Origin: Icerya purchasi
Taxonomy: Eukaryota > Arthropoda > Insecta > Hemiptera > Monophlebidae
Assembly (NCBI GenBank): GCA_039619475.1
Contig: CM077115.1
Coordinates: 595,721,643-595,785,642 of the forward strand
Direction: 5' to 3'
DNA length: 64,000 bases
The translations under genes and the position numbers were made by a program. The notes beneath the pieces are model-generated. The model saw only the letters and a list, made by a program, of their open reading frames with translations, did no database searches and had not been told where the DNA came from. Of the stretch, positions 33,590 to 44,644 are shown piece by piece; position 1 is the stretch's first letter; each line of letters begins with the position of its first letter.

Positions 33590-36500
33590 CTATAGATCAG
33601 AAACCTTTTCTTTGTCAATATCACAAAATAGTTTATCTGCGTCGAATGTGCCAAATAAATTACACCTAAATATGTGTTCATCATCTCGTATTAGCCTGTA
33701 TTCACACCTGTCGTCGTCCGCTATTCTCAATTTCTTGAAGTTGTATTTGGTTCGTGTCGTTCCGCTTCTTATTCCGTTTAAGGTTTGCCACAAAATGTAG
33801 TCTAGATCGTAGCCGGTTGGAAGAGTCTCATTTACATTTGTATCATCTTTAGTTCTAGTTCTCCAGGCTTCCTGTCTTGCGGACTTAACAGAGCTTTTCA
33901 GTTCTTCAGCTGTTTGGAGTAAGCTATGTCTGGATTTTAGTCTCCTCTCAGCCAGTCCTTCATAGTTGTGAAGTAGATGGCGGTCGTCATTAGCTATTTT
34001 CCATCTTTCTTTCTTGGTCGCTACACTATGCCTGATATCCGGTGGTGCTATTCCACTAAGAACATGCAACTCACTTAACGTTTAATTTATAGCAACGTCT
34101 ATCTTTTTTACATGTGCAGAGCGGGACTGGATTAAAAATATACTGGAATGGTTGAATATCAGACAAGTTTCAGAAACCTTAAGGATAGCCAGCAATAAAG
34201 AACAGTTTCGTCATATGATAGTCAACCTCCTTCGAGGAGAAGGCACCTGAAGAAGAAGAAGAGCGGCTCCAAATTGGGCATTCATATTCTCCTGCTGAAT
34301 AGCAGAGTGCCAGTGATGATGTACGCAAAATATGTGCTTTAGCTTTCCATTTAGTGTTTGTCAGTCTTATCCGAAATATGATTATTTCTCACCGTTATCT
34401 TCATTTCTGTTATTTCACAGTGTTTCTTGTATGTTAACGATCTATTTAAAACGACTCCTAGAAGATGATCAGCATGTTCAAGTTTTTTACTATTCCATGT
34501 GACTTGTAGCTGACGTTTAGCTTCCCGATTCCGGAGGTGAAAGCAGCACGTCTGAGTTTTTGTTTGATTCGACTTGAGTTGATTAGCCTTTGGTATACGT
34601 CGAGTTCTTTAATCATTTCATTTAGATTTTGCTCGACTGCTTCGAAGGTATTATTTTGGACTATAAAGATCATCTCTGGAAAAAATAAAGTGTTTTGTAG
34701 TTTTTCCGATTGGTTGGTGATTGGTGTAGATATTAAATTGTATTGGAGCCATCACGCTGACCTGCGGCAGTCCATTTCTTTGTTTTCTCCAAGCACTAGT
34801 TTGTCATTTAATGATACGTAGAAACGTCTATCCTTTAACCGCATTGACACTATTTGCATAGACTTAAAGACTCTTGCTGTCTGGTATACTTTCTTAGCGA
34901 GTATACGGTGGGAGATTGTGTCGAATGCAGCCGTTAGGTCTACAAAAACAGCTCCAGCGATTTTTTCTTCTCAAATCCATCTTTTATGTGTTGCGTTAAG
35001 TTTAATGTCAAGACTTCCCTGTCCTGAAACCTGCCTATTAAGGTATAATTTGCGTGTCAATAGTTTTGGATATTCTGTTCAAGACGACTTTCTCAAATAT
35101 TTTATACAGATGACATAGAAGGGATATGGGACGATAGCTTTTAGTATCATTCAAATCCTTCCTTGGCTTCAAAAGGGCAATGACATGTGCCTTTCTCCAT
35201 AGTTTCGGTATAGTTCATTTTTGTAAGCAACAATTATACATGTCAAGTATTCATTTTCTTGTCGCTATTTTGAAAAGTTTTATCTGCTCCACAAACATGC
35301 TATCAATTCTGACTGCTTTTTTGTTTTTGGCTGTTTTAATGGCTTAATTTATTTCGCTCTCCGTTGAAGGATCATTAAAATGATTCGTCTCGGAAGTGTG
35401 ACATCTGACGGTCAGATTTTTTTAATGTTTTATTTTAAAACTAAGCTTCCCATTTAACAGCAGTTGATGAGCTATTTGATTTGCCGTAGTATTTGGAGTT
35501 CCAATATTTCTTACTTTTTTACTATTTAATTTCTTTAATAATAATCATGCCTTCTTAATATCTTTGCGGAAATCAAGATTTTCTATCAGATCGCGCCATT
35601 CATTCCTTTTTGTTTCTGCTATCTCCTCAGCAATTGCCAGACCCAGTTTTATTGTATCACCTTCGAATGGGTTTTCGTTGAATTTTTCGACATACTTCAT
35701 ATACCGATTTAAAAGTTCCTTCTTCATACCTGGTATATATCTTGCGTACACCTCAAGGTATGTTTTCTCTAGATGCATTCCTCATGACTTTATTGAATTT
35801 ATCATAATTTTCGGTTGTTGCAGGTATATTTTTTACTGCGTCATCTAGTTCGTCACTGAATTGGGACTAATTTGTCTTCTTAAAGTTATAACGTATTCTT
35901 ATATCCTCAGTTATGATAGGCTTAATGGCTGCATCTATTGAACATATGAGAGGTCAATGTCGTGTGTGTGGAATTGGATCTGAAACTTCCTTAGTGCGCA
36001 TATGGGAGATATTTTCTGTCACAAATACATGGTCTGGATTATAGCCTTGCTTCCATCTTGCGCTATTAAAGGAAGCAGGTAGTTTTGGATCGCATATCAA
36101 TTCCAGTTTATTTTTCTTAGCCCAAAATTCAACGAGATCTCTATTCGAGTTATTATCAGCGTATCCTCAATTCACATTGTGACTATTAAAATCTCCGATC
36201 ACGATTTCTGTTTTGTGCACTTCTTGATAGTATTCAAATATACTACTAGGTGGTTTGTAGATAGAGGTTATAACACAACTTCTAATATCAACTGATAGTA
36301 TTTCTATATCATTATGTTCTACTTTCGTTGTTTTTTTTTATGTTAATACCATTTTTTGCAAAAACTGCACTACTGTATTTGCTATGTGGTCCATCAATCA
36401 CAATTTTCATTCCGTTTATCTTGAGTTTGCGGTTTAATACAACGCGATGCTTTTCTTGAACATCAATGTTTTCTTTTATTATTAAATTGGTTAGTATAAC

Positions 36501-36620
36501 TTCTTTTGTTGATGTTAATCCTTCAGTATTCACGGACATTATTCTGAACCGTTTTATTGGCTTTATTGTCGTTGGTTTTTCTGGTCTTGAAAAGGATCGT
36601 CGCTGCCCGGAAATAGGGTT
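33590..36620 (-). pseudogene. Family C ORF2 pseudogene (endonuclease, RT, C-terminal domain)
   Basis: The N-terminus reads RRSFSRPEKPTTIKPIKRFR and then IMSVNTEGLTSTKEVILTNL, with ENIDV..EKHR as the second nuclease motif and EIVIGDFNSHN (about 36,190) as the third. NPDHVFVTENISH follows. RT text in other frames includes WRKAHVIALLKPRKDLNDTK, SYRPISLLCHLYKIFEKVV and RRFYVSLNDKLVLGENKEM. The catalytic YADD box should lie near 34,680 but is missing; MIFIVQNNTFEAVEQNLNEM starts where the box should be. The last block, 33,590-34,069, is open for 159 codons and ends NLFGTFDADKLFC. At least a dozen stops or shifts make this one of the oldest elements here. Confidence 0.8.
34085..34262 (+). mobile_element. 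3' end of another non-LTR retrotransposon nested in family C
   Basis: On the plus strand DWIKNILEWLNIRQVSETLR, ASNKEQFRHMIVNLLRGEGT and a stop, then GAAGAAGAAGAAG. This matches the C-terminal end seen in many endonuclease-RT elements (W..NI..W.....A.R.A.+RE.WR.MV.NL..G.GT then RRR-like repeat). It splits family C between ECPIWSRS and ELHVLSGIAPP, with about 20 family C codons lost there. The tail is a short GAA run. Confidence 0.65.
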
Positions 36621-36640
36621 GTTCGACCGGGAGCGGGATG

Positions 36641-37250
36641 CTAGGAGGCGCCAACTGTATCGTATTTAGCATCTTATTCACATTCGTACAACAGCATGCT
36701 TGCAGGCTCACCCCGTGCCCCCCCACCACCACCACTGCGTTTACTTTGTACGTTAAAAATACGAGGATCACTTAAACAGTTACCGATTCCCTCTTAAAAT
36801 TTGCTCGTCTAGTAGAACTTTCTCAACAGTAAGATCCCAATCATTCGATTTATCTAAAAAACCACCCTTAAAAATCTTTAATTCACGAATTTCGTAAAAA
36901 ATCGCCCTAGAACAATTTTCGAAAACTAAATTATATATATATATATATAAATTCGGCCACTTTGGCCTCGCAAGGGGCTACGCCCCTTGACCCCTCTTGC
37001 TTTTATTTATGTCTCTTTCTCTTCTATACTTTGTATAAAATGATCAAAATTTACAACGTAATTCTTACTGGCATCAACACAAAAAAAAAATTACATAACC
37101 ACAAAAATCCTGTTCTAACATTTAACTTTCATTACATAAAATTAAGATATTTTTTCGTTACATTTTTCGTTACATATTTCGTTACATAAAATCGTGACAT
37201 TTTTTAAATAACAATAACAAAAATCCTATAAAATATAACAAATGTTATAT
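36641..37250. other. Spacer with TA run and GC-rich hairpin
   Basis: Contains a short TA run (about 36,932-36,950) and a perfect 8-bp hairpin CAAGGGGC-TAC-GCCCCTTG at 36,971-36,989, strikingly GC-rich for this window. A related GC-rich stretch (CCCTTCGGTACTCGGAAGGG) is at about 37,371. No gene seen. Confidence 0.6.
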
Positions 37251-37256
37251 AAAATT

Positions 37257-37308
37257 GGGACATTTTTTTGGGACATTTTTTTGGGATATTTTTTTGGGAC
37301 ATTTTTTT
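37257..37308 (+). repeat. 13-bp tandem repeat, four units
   Basis: GGGACATTTTTTT repeated four times, the third with GGGATATTTTTTT. Confidence 0.9.
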
Positions 37309-37518
37309 CAAATGAGGGGTAGCCTAAGAATTACGTTGTAATTAATGTATATGTATATATGAACTCGGCCCTTCGGTACTCGGAAGGGTGTAAGCCCCCT
37401 TCACCCCCAGGTCTAGTTCTTCTATAATTCTTATAGAAGAGTAAACTTTTTCATTGGCTACGCCGTTTTTAACTTTCATTACATAAAATTAAGACATTTT
37501 TTCGTTACATTTTTTCAT

Positions 37519-37737
37519 TACATTTTCGTTACATATTTCGTTACATAAAATGGTGACTGGGACAAATTTCGTGACAGGACACTTTTCCTAATGACCTCTG
37601 GTGTAAAAATGGCATAGCGTTGCTTTTTTTCGTTACATTTTCGTTACATATTTCGTTACATAAAATTGTGACTGGGACAAATTTCGTAACAGAACACTTT
37701 TCCTGATTGACCCCTGGCGTAAAGATGATATAGCCAT
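37519..37737 (+). repeat. 115-bp tandem duplication rich in CGTTACAT
   Basis: 37,519-37,633 and 37,634-37,737 share TACATTTTCGTTACATATTT, CGTTACATAAAAT.GTGACTG, GGGACAAATTTCGT and ACACTTTTCCT with scattered differences. The phrase CGTTACAT also recurs upstream at about 37,155-37,190 and 37,492-37,510, so a larger diverged repeat is likely. Confidence 0.8.
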
Positions 37738-38176
37738 TAATATATTGTATATACTTACATATATTTATATGTATATATGTATACATATATGTATACAAAT
37801 TTTGTTCATATTATAGTTTGCCCTTTCCTATTAAAAATGTATTTAGAGGAGTTCTTTTTTCGTAAATAGAAAAGTAGGATATAATTCGCATTTTTTCCTT
37901 CGTTTTTTCAATTTTCAACGTTACAAGTACCAGCGGTTCTAGTTTGTGAGTTCTAAAGTTGAGTTTGTCAAATGTTATTTTGAAACAGAAAAAATAAACT
38001 GAAGCGGGAAGAAAAGGGACGACTTTTTTAATTTTTGAAAATCAAACAGAACACGTCGCTTTTGCACACATTTAACACACGCTTGGAAAGTGTCGGTGAT
38101 GTATAATTTTTTCGGCTTTTTGCGAAACTTTGAAAAAAATATATGAAACGGAAGCTCAGCGCTTAAGTTTTACTAC

Positions 38177-38713
38177 TTAAAACCTGTTATGTACTTTTAA
38201 ACAGTCTTCGCTGTGAGTGGAATTCACACTGTTTTGTAAGTGCCGAAAACGGGAGTAAGGCTTGGCTTTGTCGTGAAAATGAACGGGTAAGAAGCAAGGG
38301 AGTTTACGAGCTACTGTCGGTACAACCTGTGTTCCTTGGCGAGTCGTGCAACAGATAAAACATTTGAAAGGGATAAAGCCGACGGAAAATATCGTATTAC
38401 AATTACAACTTTCAGTGTTGCGCGCAATAAAGCTGCGACAAAGCAACTGTTGAAAGTTTAAAGGGCTCATAAAGGAGCAGCCTTTGAGACGTACACTTTT
38501 GTTCTCGGAAGTGAGTAGAAGCAGAGAAAACGGATCGACCCTTGTAACAGTCAGATGGTTGACGACGTATTCTTTCGAGATTTTACCGGCATGTATAAAA
38601 AATATCAAGTGCCAATACAGTACAGAAAAACTTGCTAAGTGAACTGCTCGTTGTCGGGCTAACGCGACACTGCTGTTATTAAAGCGGCAATGATGTTCCG
38701 AGTGCAATCTCAT
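38177..38713 (-). CDS. Unexplained 178-codon ORF
   Basis: The longest ORF in the window that no mobile element explains. ATG at 38,713 opens MRLHSEHHCRFNNSSVALAR; the protein is Cys-, Ser- and Phe-rich (for example FKCFICCTTRQGTQVV), with one moderately hydrophobic stretch near residues 25-43 and no recognisable domain. The region is richer in GC than its surroundings, which by itself lengthens chance ORFs. The plus strand of the same region also shows coding-like pieces (YRITITTFSVARNKAATKQL; FKGLIKEQPLRRTLLFSEV) broken by stops, so the true strand is uncertain. I do not assign a function. Confidence 0.25.
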   Translation of the reverse strand: MRLHSEHHCRFNNSSVALARQRAVHLASFSVLYWHLIFFIHAGKISKEYVVNHLTVTRVDPFSLLLLTSENKSVRLKGCSFMSPLNFQQLLCRSFIARNTESCNCNTIFSVGFIPFKCFICCTTRQGTQVVPTVARKLPCFLPVHFHDKAKPYSRFRHLQNSVNSTHSEDCLKVHNRF

Positions 38714-38819
38714 CTCTTGAAAATCTCTTGAACGGCTTAAATTTGGCCTACTTCAAATTTCTGCAAAAAAAACAAAAAAAAACTAAAAAAACCCAGAAAA
38801 ACCAGAAAAATTAGCGTTT

Positions 38820-39650
38820 CTTTTTAATGAATCTGCCGACGCGGACACTAGTCCAAGAACTAGGGAAGAAAGGAAAAGCGTAATTAGATCTTTGGGCGAC
38901 TGAAGATCGCAAACAGAAAGAATACAAGATCCAGGATGACAGAAGAGAAGGAAAGGGGAGGATGAATAACGTACTGTAAGGAATAGGTATATTCGGCAAA
39001 AGTAACCAGTAGAAAAAAGAGAAGGTTTAACAGCGACAGAAGAGCATTGAAAAAAGATATGATCAGCATGTCATGTATAAAATAAGAAGTAACAGGGTGA
39101 AGAAAATGAAACAAGTGGAAAACCGAAAAACGATGAGGAACGTCAACTGCTACATAGCATGGACGACAGACTACAGACAGAGGTGAACGATGCAAAAAAC
39201 GAAAGTTAAAAAATCAAGGATGAACTTCATCAGGATTTTTGAGATTAAAGAGGAAATAGTCCGTAATTTAGAATGAGCAGCTGCAAAGAGAAATGTGATA
39301 TGGAATTTAAGAACGCTAGGAAATTCCTCTGCAGACTCGCTTTTGATAATGTTCATTTTCTCAATTTAAGAGATAAAATGACGGCAATTAACATCCCGAT
39401 CAAATTCTTTTCCCTCATTATCAATCTCATGTTGAATCATTCTATCCATTTCACCTCTCTATCTCTCGAGGCTCCGAGAACAGTTTTCCGAGGTTTTCCT
39501 CAAGGTTCTTCCCTCAGTCCTACTCTTTTTAACATTTGCATTCATGCAAACTCTTCGGTAGCTCGTTCGCAAATCCATTCTCATTACGTTGAGCTCATGT
39601 TTTCGCTCAGTATGGACACTTCAATTGCAAATCATCCTAGATGAGAAAAT
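38820..39650. mobile_element. Family A copy 3 with internal inversion (twin-priming structure)
   Basis: The left part, 38,820-39,270 minus, is the family A C-terminal block: WFFNF-like text, then HRSPLSVVCRPCYVAV, FNALLSLLNLLFF and SVILDLVFFLFAIFSRPKI, parallel to copy 2 MRRSTLSAICRLRFG, FERSSLYSSLL and SVIPALESFLSSISDRVNI. The right part, 39,290-39,650 plus, is family A RT: AFDNVHFLNLRDKMTAINIP and RTVFRGFPQGSSLSPTLFNI. The two halves face away from a junction at about 39,280, so the 5' ends of both segments meet, and the RNase H between them is missing. No poly(T) is visible at the left end. Confidence 0.7.
39293..39644 (+). pseudogene. Family A RT fragment (inverted half of copy 3)
   Basis: Open reading of about 117 codons from AFDNVHFLNL through SLIINLMLNHSIHFTS, RTVFRGFPQGSSLSPTLFNI and then decayed text where the YADD box should be. 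The first catalytic Asp context (AFDN) and the GxPQGSSLSPTLFN motif are preserved. It belongs to the structure described for copy 3. Confidence 0.75.
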
Positions 39651-41089
39651 TAAACAGCAACAGAGCGCGCCCTAAAAAGCTAATCTCTCCCATCTGGCAA
39701 ATAAAATTATTTTTGGAACAAAGATATCGGAACGTTGAAAAAATCGAACTAAAATTCATAAGAAATCGGTCGTTGGGCAATGTGTCTGATAGTCCGCCTA
39801 AAGCCTTTGAAAATATAAAGCAAATTAAATAGCCGCGGGCACTGATTGTAAAAAGTTGAAAAGTACGGATCTTACAATTTAAAAAAAAAAGTTTGTTTCG
39901 TGTTTCTTATTATTAGTTGTTTTTTGTTTTTTTTTATTCCAATTGTCAAAAGGACATTAGCTAAAAAATTTAGAGGTTAAATTAGAGAATAATTTAAAAA
40001 TGCAGAAATAATAAAAGTAGAAGAAAATCAAAAAATATAAGAAACGAGACAGAGGAACAATATTAGCCATTTTACAAAAGGAAGGAATAGAATCGAGAAT
40101 TTGAATACGGCTGGAGTCTGGGTCGTATCTGAGGGAGGCTTTTCAGGGCTCAACCCCTCTCCACCCAAAAGTCTGCGAAATAATAACTACTTGAATTAAA
40201 TGAACCGAAATTCAGAATAAATTTATTTCTTTTCAATTTTTGACAAAAAAAAAAAAGAAAATTGAAATTTCTTATGAATTCTATGGAAACGACTGTTTTT
40301 TATTTGTTTTTATTGTAATCTTCATATATTGTATATACAATAATTGACCACAAGGTTTTAGTGTACTATTTAAAAATAAATATATTTCACGATAATACAC
40401 ACACACATACATATATATATATAAATATTTTCGTAACCCTTCCTGAAATCCCTGACTAGAGTTGTAGAGAACGTAAAAGAAAGAAAAACGTGGACGTAAT
40501 GCGAGACTAAATAGAAAGCAACAAATAGCCGTAATTTTGGGATCACTTAAAAACTAGCAGAGTATCTGGAAAACAATAGACTTGAAGGAATAGTGGAATT
40601 GATAAAAAAGCCGGAATTTGAAAATACGAGTAATGATGAAGAAAATCAAACTGAACCGTGAATATGTGCAACTATGGAAAGAGGGTCAAAGGCACGTGGG
40701 AACGACAATAACTCCAGTGAATGACCTTTTCTTTAGATGTATGTATGGATAATCTGCAGTATCTCATTAAAAGTAATAAATAATAGTAATAAAAAACGAA
40801 AAAATCCAAAAATTTAGCACTCCGGTTTAAGTAATCCTCTTTTCAGTTATCTCAAAGGTAGATGCGTTTTTATTCTTTGAAAAAATAGTTAATTACAAAA
40901 CACAAATGATCAAATTAAAGATTAACACTAACTAACCGGAGGGTTAAAAAAACATGATACCGAACATTAAACAACTGTACAATTAAAATATTAAAACATT
41001 TGACTATTATTTCGTTAATTAAAATTAAAAATTGACCAAAAATTTCTTTAGTTCTTTTGGCTTACAGTGTAGATTTGTATATATATATA
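39651..41089. other. AT-rich spacer, nothing firm
   Basis: The reading PIWQIKLFLEQRYRNVEKIE near 39,690-39,760 faintly resembles the basic linker before some RT domains but cannot be assigned. Further right there are A-rich runs and a (CA)/(TA) patch near 40,397-40,423. No other item. Confidence 0.35.
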
Positions 41090-42378
41090 TACGAGGGTGG
41101 CTCAAATATAAACCGGAATTTCGTCATAAAAATTTTTATTTTATACTTACAGTGCTCATATTTTTTACAATTTTTCGAGATAACCCCCTCGCACGCTACG
41201 CACTTTTTCCACCTCTCCGGCAATTTTTTTATTCCTTTTTCGTAAAAATCTCGCGGCTTGTCACGATTCCACCTCATCGTTGCTGTCGAAACGTTGTCCA
41301 CCAAGTGCTTCTTTCAACGGGCCGAACAAATAATAATCACAAGGCGACAAATCTGGACTGTAAGGAGGATGTTCAAGTGTTTCCCAGCCCAATTCGGCCA
41401 ATGTCTCCATCGTGAGCCGAGCGGTATGTGGCCTGGCGTTGTCTTGAAGCAGTATCGCACTACGGATCGGAATTTCGCGCCTTTTTGTTCGATAGGCCGG
41501 TTTGACTGTGTTTTTTAGGAGGTTACTGTAATACTGCGCCGTCACAGTACGTTGTTCAGTTAGGAAATCGACTGCGATCACTCCCTTCATGTCCCAAAAC
41601 ACGGTACACAACACCTTCCCAGCTGACTGTGTAACCTTCGCTTTGACTGGCGCTCCCTCTTTTTTCTTCCGCCACTCCATAGACGAGCGTTTACTCTCCG
41701 GCGTATAGTAGTAGTGTACCCAAGTTTCGTCCGTGGTGAATATTCGCCGCAATAAATTCTCTCCTTCCTCTTCATACCGCTGCAGGAGACGCGTACAAAC
41801 TTCCCAACGAGTGAATTTCTGTTCAAAATTCAGAAGTCTTGGCACCCATCTGACTGCAATTTTGCAATAACCTAGCCGATCATGAATTATTGTCTCAATG
41901 CTACCTATGCTGATGCCCAATTCGTCGGTCATATCGCGTACACGGACGCGTCGGTCAGCCAAAATGAGTTGTTCGCGATGGCTTTGACGTGTTCATCTGT
42001 AATGCTGGTTTTTGGGCGCCGCGCATGTGGTATGTTTGACACCACTTCACGTCCTTTTCGAAACGCGGAACACCACTCGTACACTTGAGTTTTGGAGAGA
42101 CACTCATCTCCGAACTGTTCGCGTAATTTTCGGTAAATTTCCACGGATTTTACGTCGTCTTTGACTAAAAAACGAATAATGATGCGTTGCGCAACAGACA
42201 CTGGTACTTCTTTTTCACTCATGGCTCTAACTACACTAAAAAGTGAGCTTACGCGGTTCTAATTGCTCTACACGCTTCGTAACAAACCGGTCTAACTGCC
42301 AGTGCAACCACTTTTTCCACAATAAATTTTTCGCGCGTTTATTTAAAAATTCCGGTTTATATTTGAACCACCCTCGTA
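41090..42378 (-). mobile_element. mariner transposon with complete ends
   Basis: A 1289-bp element. The left end TACGAGGGTGGCTCAAATAT and the right end read inward TACGAGGGTGGTTCAAATAT continue alike to about 32 bp with one mismatch. TA flanks both sides (41,088-41,089 and 42,379-42,380). Size, TA target and the D,D34D transposase inside identify a mariner. The near-identical ends suggest a fairly recent insertion. Confidence 0.95.
41150..42222 (-). pseudogene. mariner transposase (D,D34D), two frameshifts
   Basis: ATG 42,222 opens MSEKEVPVSVAQRIIIRFLV; the paired helix-turn-helix region includes LSKTQVYEWCSAFRKGRE. A frameshift near 41,950 is followed by LADRRVRVRDMTDELGISIG. The catalytic core is complete: TTDETWVHYYTP-type first Asp (TDETWVHYY), second Asp in LLQDNARPHTARL, and third in YSPDLSPCDYYLFGPL with exactly 34 residues between the second and third Asp. 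A second frameshift near 41,270 breaks EVES from RWNRDKPRDFYEKGIKKLPE and RWKKCVACEG, the normal C-terminus. Two single-base-type lesions are the only visible damage, so the copy died recently. The protein would cut the element out and reinsert it at TA. Confidence 0.93.
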
Positions 42379-42380
42379 TA

Positions 42381-43515
42381 GTATATAGTAAAGTAAAGCA
42401 AGTTCTATACCCTTGACAGGGTGACGGGGATTATAAAGTTAAGGTTTGCAATGTACTAAACCCGAAAACACTGATGAGAGGAGAAGATCCAGTTCCATTC
42501 TCTGGCTGCCTTTACTTTCCCAGATTTATCTGGTACTTCAGGTTGAGTGAACATATTATATAGCTTTTTTTTTTTTTTCGGCGATTCTCTTTACTTTTCA
42601 CAGCTTCTGCTATTTACTACGGACGCAAAAATCCGGCCCAAGAAATGTCTAAAGAATTTTGACTCTTAAAATACGAGTATAATATGGTCATTTTTAATGG
42701 ATTTCTGTGCTGAAAGGATAACTTAGAAAACTGAAAATAAATAAAAAATTAGGGAGGATTCGTGCCAAATTGGCCATCACTAACTACTCACGCACCATTC
42801 CAAATCGTCGCCGATTCTCATTTTGTTTTTAACACATGATTGCCTGCCAAAATAAAACTTTGTAGGCGTGTTTATTTTTCTAAAGAGTTTTTGATGCGCT
42901 AGTGTAAAGTGAATATTCAAACTTCCTTCCAGATCAGTTTACTCGCAATTACCTTGTGACTGAAAAAAAGTAATCTTCTTTTTTAATTTTTTAGAGATTC
43001 TCATTGAGCTAGTATCCCCTCCGACTTTGAATTTTTGGAAATCTGGTTTTGCCGAATTGAAGAATTTTTCTCTTTATTCTTTAATGCACTTCTATTTATT
43101 CTTAACGGGAGGTTCTTCGGTGGAAATCAATGATTTGAGGTTCCCCGCAGTTTTTTAAATAATATTTTGTCTATGATTTACAATTCCAAAAGAGTTATTG
43201 AATTTTGATTTAATTGTTTTGCGTTTCTTAAATTATCATATCAGTATTCAGTACGTTGCATGCAGAATTCTCAAAAATCATGCGCAATACTTATCACAAT
43301 TCATCTTTATCTGCGATGGTTTTTTCATTAACCAAAGTTATATGAAGTCATTAAATCGGCTGCTGTGGGTTTATGTTAATTGTGTTTTATTTTTTACAGC
43401 AAAATTACCCGTAGGTAATAACTGATCTAGAAGAAAGTTTGAGTACTCACTAGCGCATAATAATCAAGTTTACATTATAGCGCAGTTAGCCCAAAAATGT
43501 TGTTTTTGATACATA
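42381..43515. other. Spacer, nothing recognised
   Basis: No gene or element identified. A few T-rich runs only. Confidence 0.4.
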
Positions 43516-43683
43516 TTGTTGTATTCCTCCAATTAATTGTTGTATTCCTCCTATTAATTGTTGTATTCCTCCTATTAATTGTTGTATTCCTCCTATTAAT
43601 TGTTGCATTCCTCCTATTAATTGTTGCATTCCTCCTATTAATTGTTGCATTCCTCCTATTAGTTGTTGTATTCCTCCTCTTAT
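43516..43683 (+). repeat. 21-bp minisatellite, eight units
   Basis: The unit TTGTTGTATTCCTCCTATTAA is repeated exactly head to tail eight times, with T/C variation at position 7 (units 5-7 have TTGTTGCATT) and changes in the first and last units. Because 21 is a multiple of three, one frame is open through all units (43,497-43,685), giving a repeating hydrophobic heptad IVVFLLL / IVAFLLL. This is most likely a by-product of the repeat. Confidence 0.95.
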
Positions 43684-44640
43684 AGCTTATAAATTGCGCA
43701 AACGTGCACGAAATGGCAAGACTTTACACAAATAACTGAAAAAAAACCGAACACGCTATACCGATCGAGAGCAGTCTGGGGAACGCTGTAGCAAATTTCT
43801 CGACGAAGAAGAGACTAGACTAGACTCAAAGTATGACGACGATATTGAAGCTCCACATACAACATTTTCCACAGATTATGAAAAGATACCGCTATCAGTG
43901 AACCCGAACACACTTTAATATAGCTACGTGCAGCCGCAGAATAGTAAATTAGGTTAAACACAACAATGAGATGTATTAAGTATAGTTGCCGTACAATATA
44001 TACATTCTTATTATCCTATACTAAACCTCATCGTTATTTGACCACCAGTAATTAAATTTACGTTACATGTTTCCGAATGAATATCCCCAAATCGAGAAGA
44101 AAGTTCCCTGATAAATAAAGTTTACGTTAACGAAATTCCGAAATACATATAAAAATAATAATTTCCCACGCTAATATAATAAATATAAATGAGTAATAAT
44201 TTTAACAATAAGTTTAATATTTGAATAAGAAATATTTTTATAATAGGTACTGTCTACTAACTAACTACATTTCCTTATTCGAGGTTCACCACAATATTCT
44301 TGCATGAGACAAGCTGAACGGTGAATGAGGTGTGACTGACCGAACGGTGATGAGTTGAACGGGGATAATGAACGTGTACGGTTTGAACAGCAGCGAGTTA
44401 AGGAAGGAATAATAATGTATAACCAGTTGAACACACAGGCCGAGCAATTATTAGTTTACAGTGTTGTCGAGGTAAGTTAATATAATAGTCTAGCACAAAT
44501 ACGGTCCCAGTACAGATCCTTGAAACACTCCCGACGCAATAGGATATTTCTGGATGCACGATCCAACATTATGATATTGCAGTTGTTGAGATAAGTCTGA
44601 TCACACTTTAAGTAATAAAATATATAATATATATAGTAAT
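43684..44640. other. Spacer, nothing recognised
   Basis: No coding motif. The stretch 44,300-44,400 repeats GAACGG(T/G)GA-like phrases (ACGGTGAATGAGG, ACGGTGATGAG, ACGGGGATAATG), a small imperfect repeat. Confidence 0.4.
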
Positions 44641-44644
44641 ATTG

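Larger units (their letters stand above)
33586..36640 (-). mobile_element. Family C non-LTR retrotransposon, decayed, near full-length ORF2
   Basis: Reading leftwards, endonuclease, RT and C-terminal text follow in the right order over 3 kb with many stops and shifts. It belongs to a non-LTR group often labelled Jockey-like in arthropod and coral genomes, recognised by the C-terminal phrase SGIAPPDIRHSVATKKERW. A short fragment of another retrotransposon is inserted at about 34,085-34,262. Neither terminus is sharp. Confidence 0.8.

Noticed and set aside
37541..37798. Minus-strand ORF with a repeated internal phrase (CSVTKFVPVTILCNEICNEN)
   Set aside because: The internal repeat is explained by the 115-bp DNA duplication; no independent evidence for coding.
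43516..43683. CRISPR-like repeat array
   Set aside because: Units are contiguous with no spacers, and the context is animal nuclear DNA; it is a minisatellite.
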